From JBKPRX01 sp046734795 (GTDB taxonomy: Bacteria; Actinomycetota; Thermoleophilia; Gaiellales; Gaiellaceae): a DNA stretch of 6,013 nt. This document shows positions 5,766-6,013 of the stretch, piece by piece (positions within the stretch are counted from its first letter, which is position 1; each line of letters starts with the position of its first letter). Under the pieces are notes generated by a model. The model was not told where the DNA came from and made no database searches. It saw only the letters and a program-made list of their open reading frames with translations. The stretch covers positions 1-6,013 of the forward strand of contig JBKPRX010000074.1 in NCBI GenBank assembly GCA_046734795.1, read 5' to 3'. Position numbers and translations under genes: made by a program.

Positions 5766-6013
5766 ATGAGCGTCGGCATGCAGCTTCTACCGCCCCGGTA
5801 CCGCGACCCAAAGCGAATCGGGCGCGGCGCGATGGGCGACATCTACCTGGCACTCGACTCCGCGCTCGGCCGGCAGGTCGCGATCAAGGTGCTCGGTGAC
5901 GCCTACGCGGAAGACGAGTCGATCCGCGGGCGGTTCACGCGCGAGGCACACGCGGCCGCTCGACTCTCCGGCGCGCCGAACGTCGTGACGATCTTCGACG
6001 TGGGCGAGTGGGA
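5766..6013 (+). CDS. PknB-type serine/threonine protein kinase, N-terminal part (cut by window edge)
   Basis: 82 residues of a bacterial Hanks-type Ser/Thr kinase that continues past the right edge. The start is taken as ATG at 5766. A second in-frame ATG at 5778 is possible, and there is no strong Shine-Dalgarno for either. The glycine-rich nucleotide loop GRGAMGDIY is at 19-27. The ATP-anchoring Lys41 is in QVAIKVL, and Glu60 in FTREAHAAARLS is the likely helix-C partner. Next comes PNVVTIFDVGEW, matching the usual HPNIVxIYDxGE of this family. The catalytic HRD and DFG motifs, and any transmembrane or PASTA sensor region, would lie beyond the window, so it is not known whether the kinase is membrane-bound. 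By family knowledge such kinases in Actinobacteria often regulate cell-wall growth. It is divergent from the SpoIID-like gene across a 110-bp gap. Confidence 0.9.
   Translation, partial: MSVGMQLLPPRYRDPKRIGRGAMGDIYLALDSALGRQVAIKVLGDAYAEDESIRGRFTREAHAAARLSGAPNVVTIFDVGEW

Overview
The window is GC-rich (roughly two thirds GC by eye). Genes are densely packed, with GTG starts and 4-bp start/stop overlaps. Together with a PknB-type kinase and secreted SpoIID and subtilase proteins carrying accessory C-terminal domains, this suggests a high-GC Gram-positive. A deep actinobacterial lineage such as Thermoleophilia is possible, but that placement is inference from style and content, not a database match.

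Layout. Positions 1-2534 (+) hold the end of a nucleotide-sugar operon. It comprises a UDP-GlcNAc 6-dehydrogenase (WbpA-like, cut by the left edge), a Gfo/Idh/MocA 3-dehydrogenase (WbpB/WlbA-like) and a left-handed beta-helix N-acetyltransferase (WbpD/WlbB-like). The last two genes each begin with a GTG overlapping the preceding TGA. These enzymes would do three of the four steps from UDP-GlcNAc to UDP-2,3-diacetamido-2,3-dideoxyglucuronate, a precursor for surface polysaccharide or glycan. The aminotransferase step (WbpE) is not in the window.

Positions 2531-5655 (-) hold a two-gene operon for exported proteins. A SpoIID/LytB-domain protein is followed, through an ATGA overlap, by a subtilisin-like (S8) protease with a C-terminal PPC domain. 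The two operons converge so tightly that both stop codons lie in the same CTAG palindrome (2531-2534). The SpoIID protein is unusual because its GHGVGLAQWGA-type motif lies before the catalytic-glutamate segment, the reverse of the classical SpoIID order.

Positions 5656-5765 form a 110-bp divergent intergenic region with an 11-bp-stem inverted repeat. From 5766 (+) a PknB-type Ser/Thr kinase begins and runs off the right edge.

Everything recognisable concerns the cell envelope: sugar-nucleotide supply, a putative peptidoglycan-acting secreted protein with a co-translated protease, and a kinase of a class that often senses envelope state. I see no RNA genes, mobile elements, CRISPR arrays or clear intrinsic terminators.
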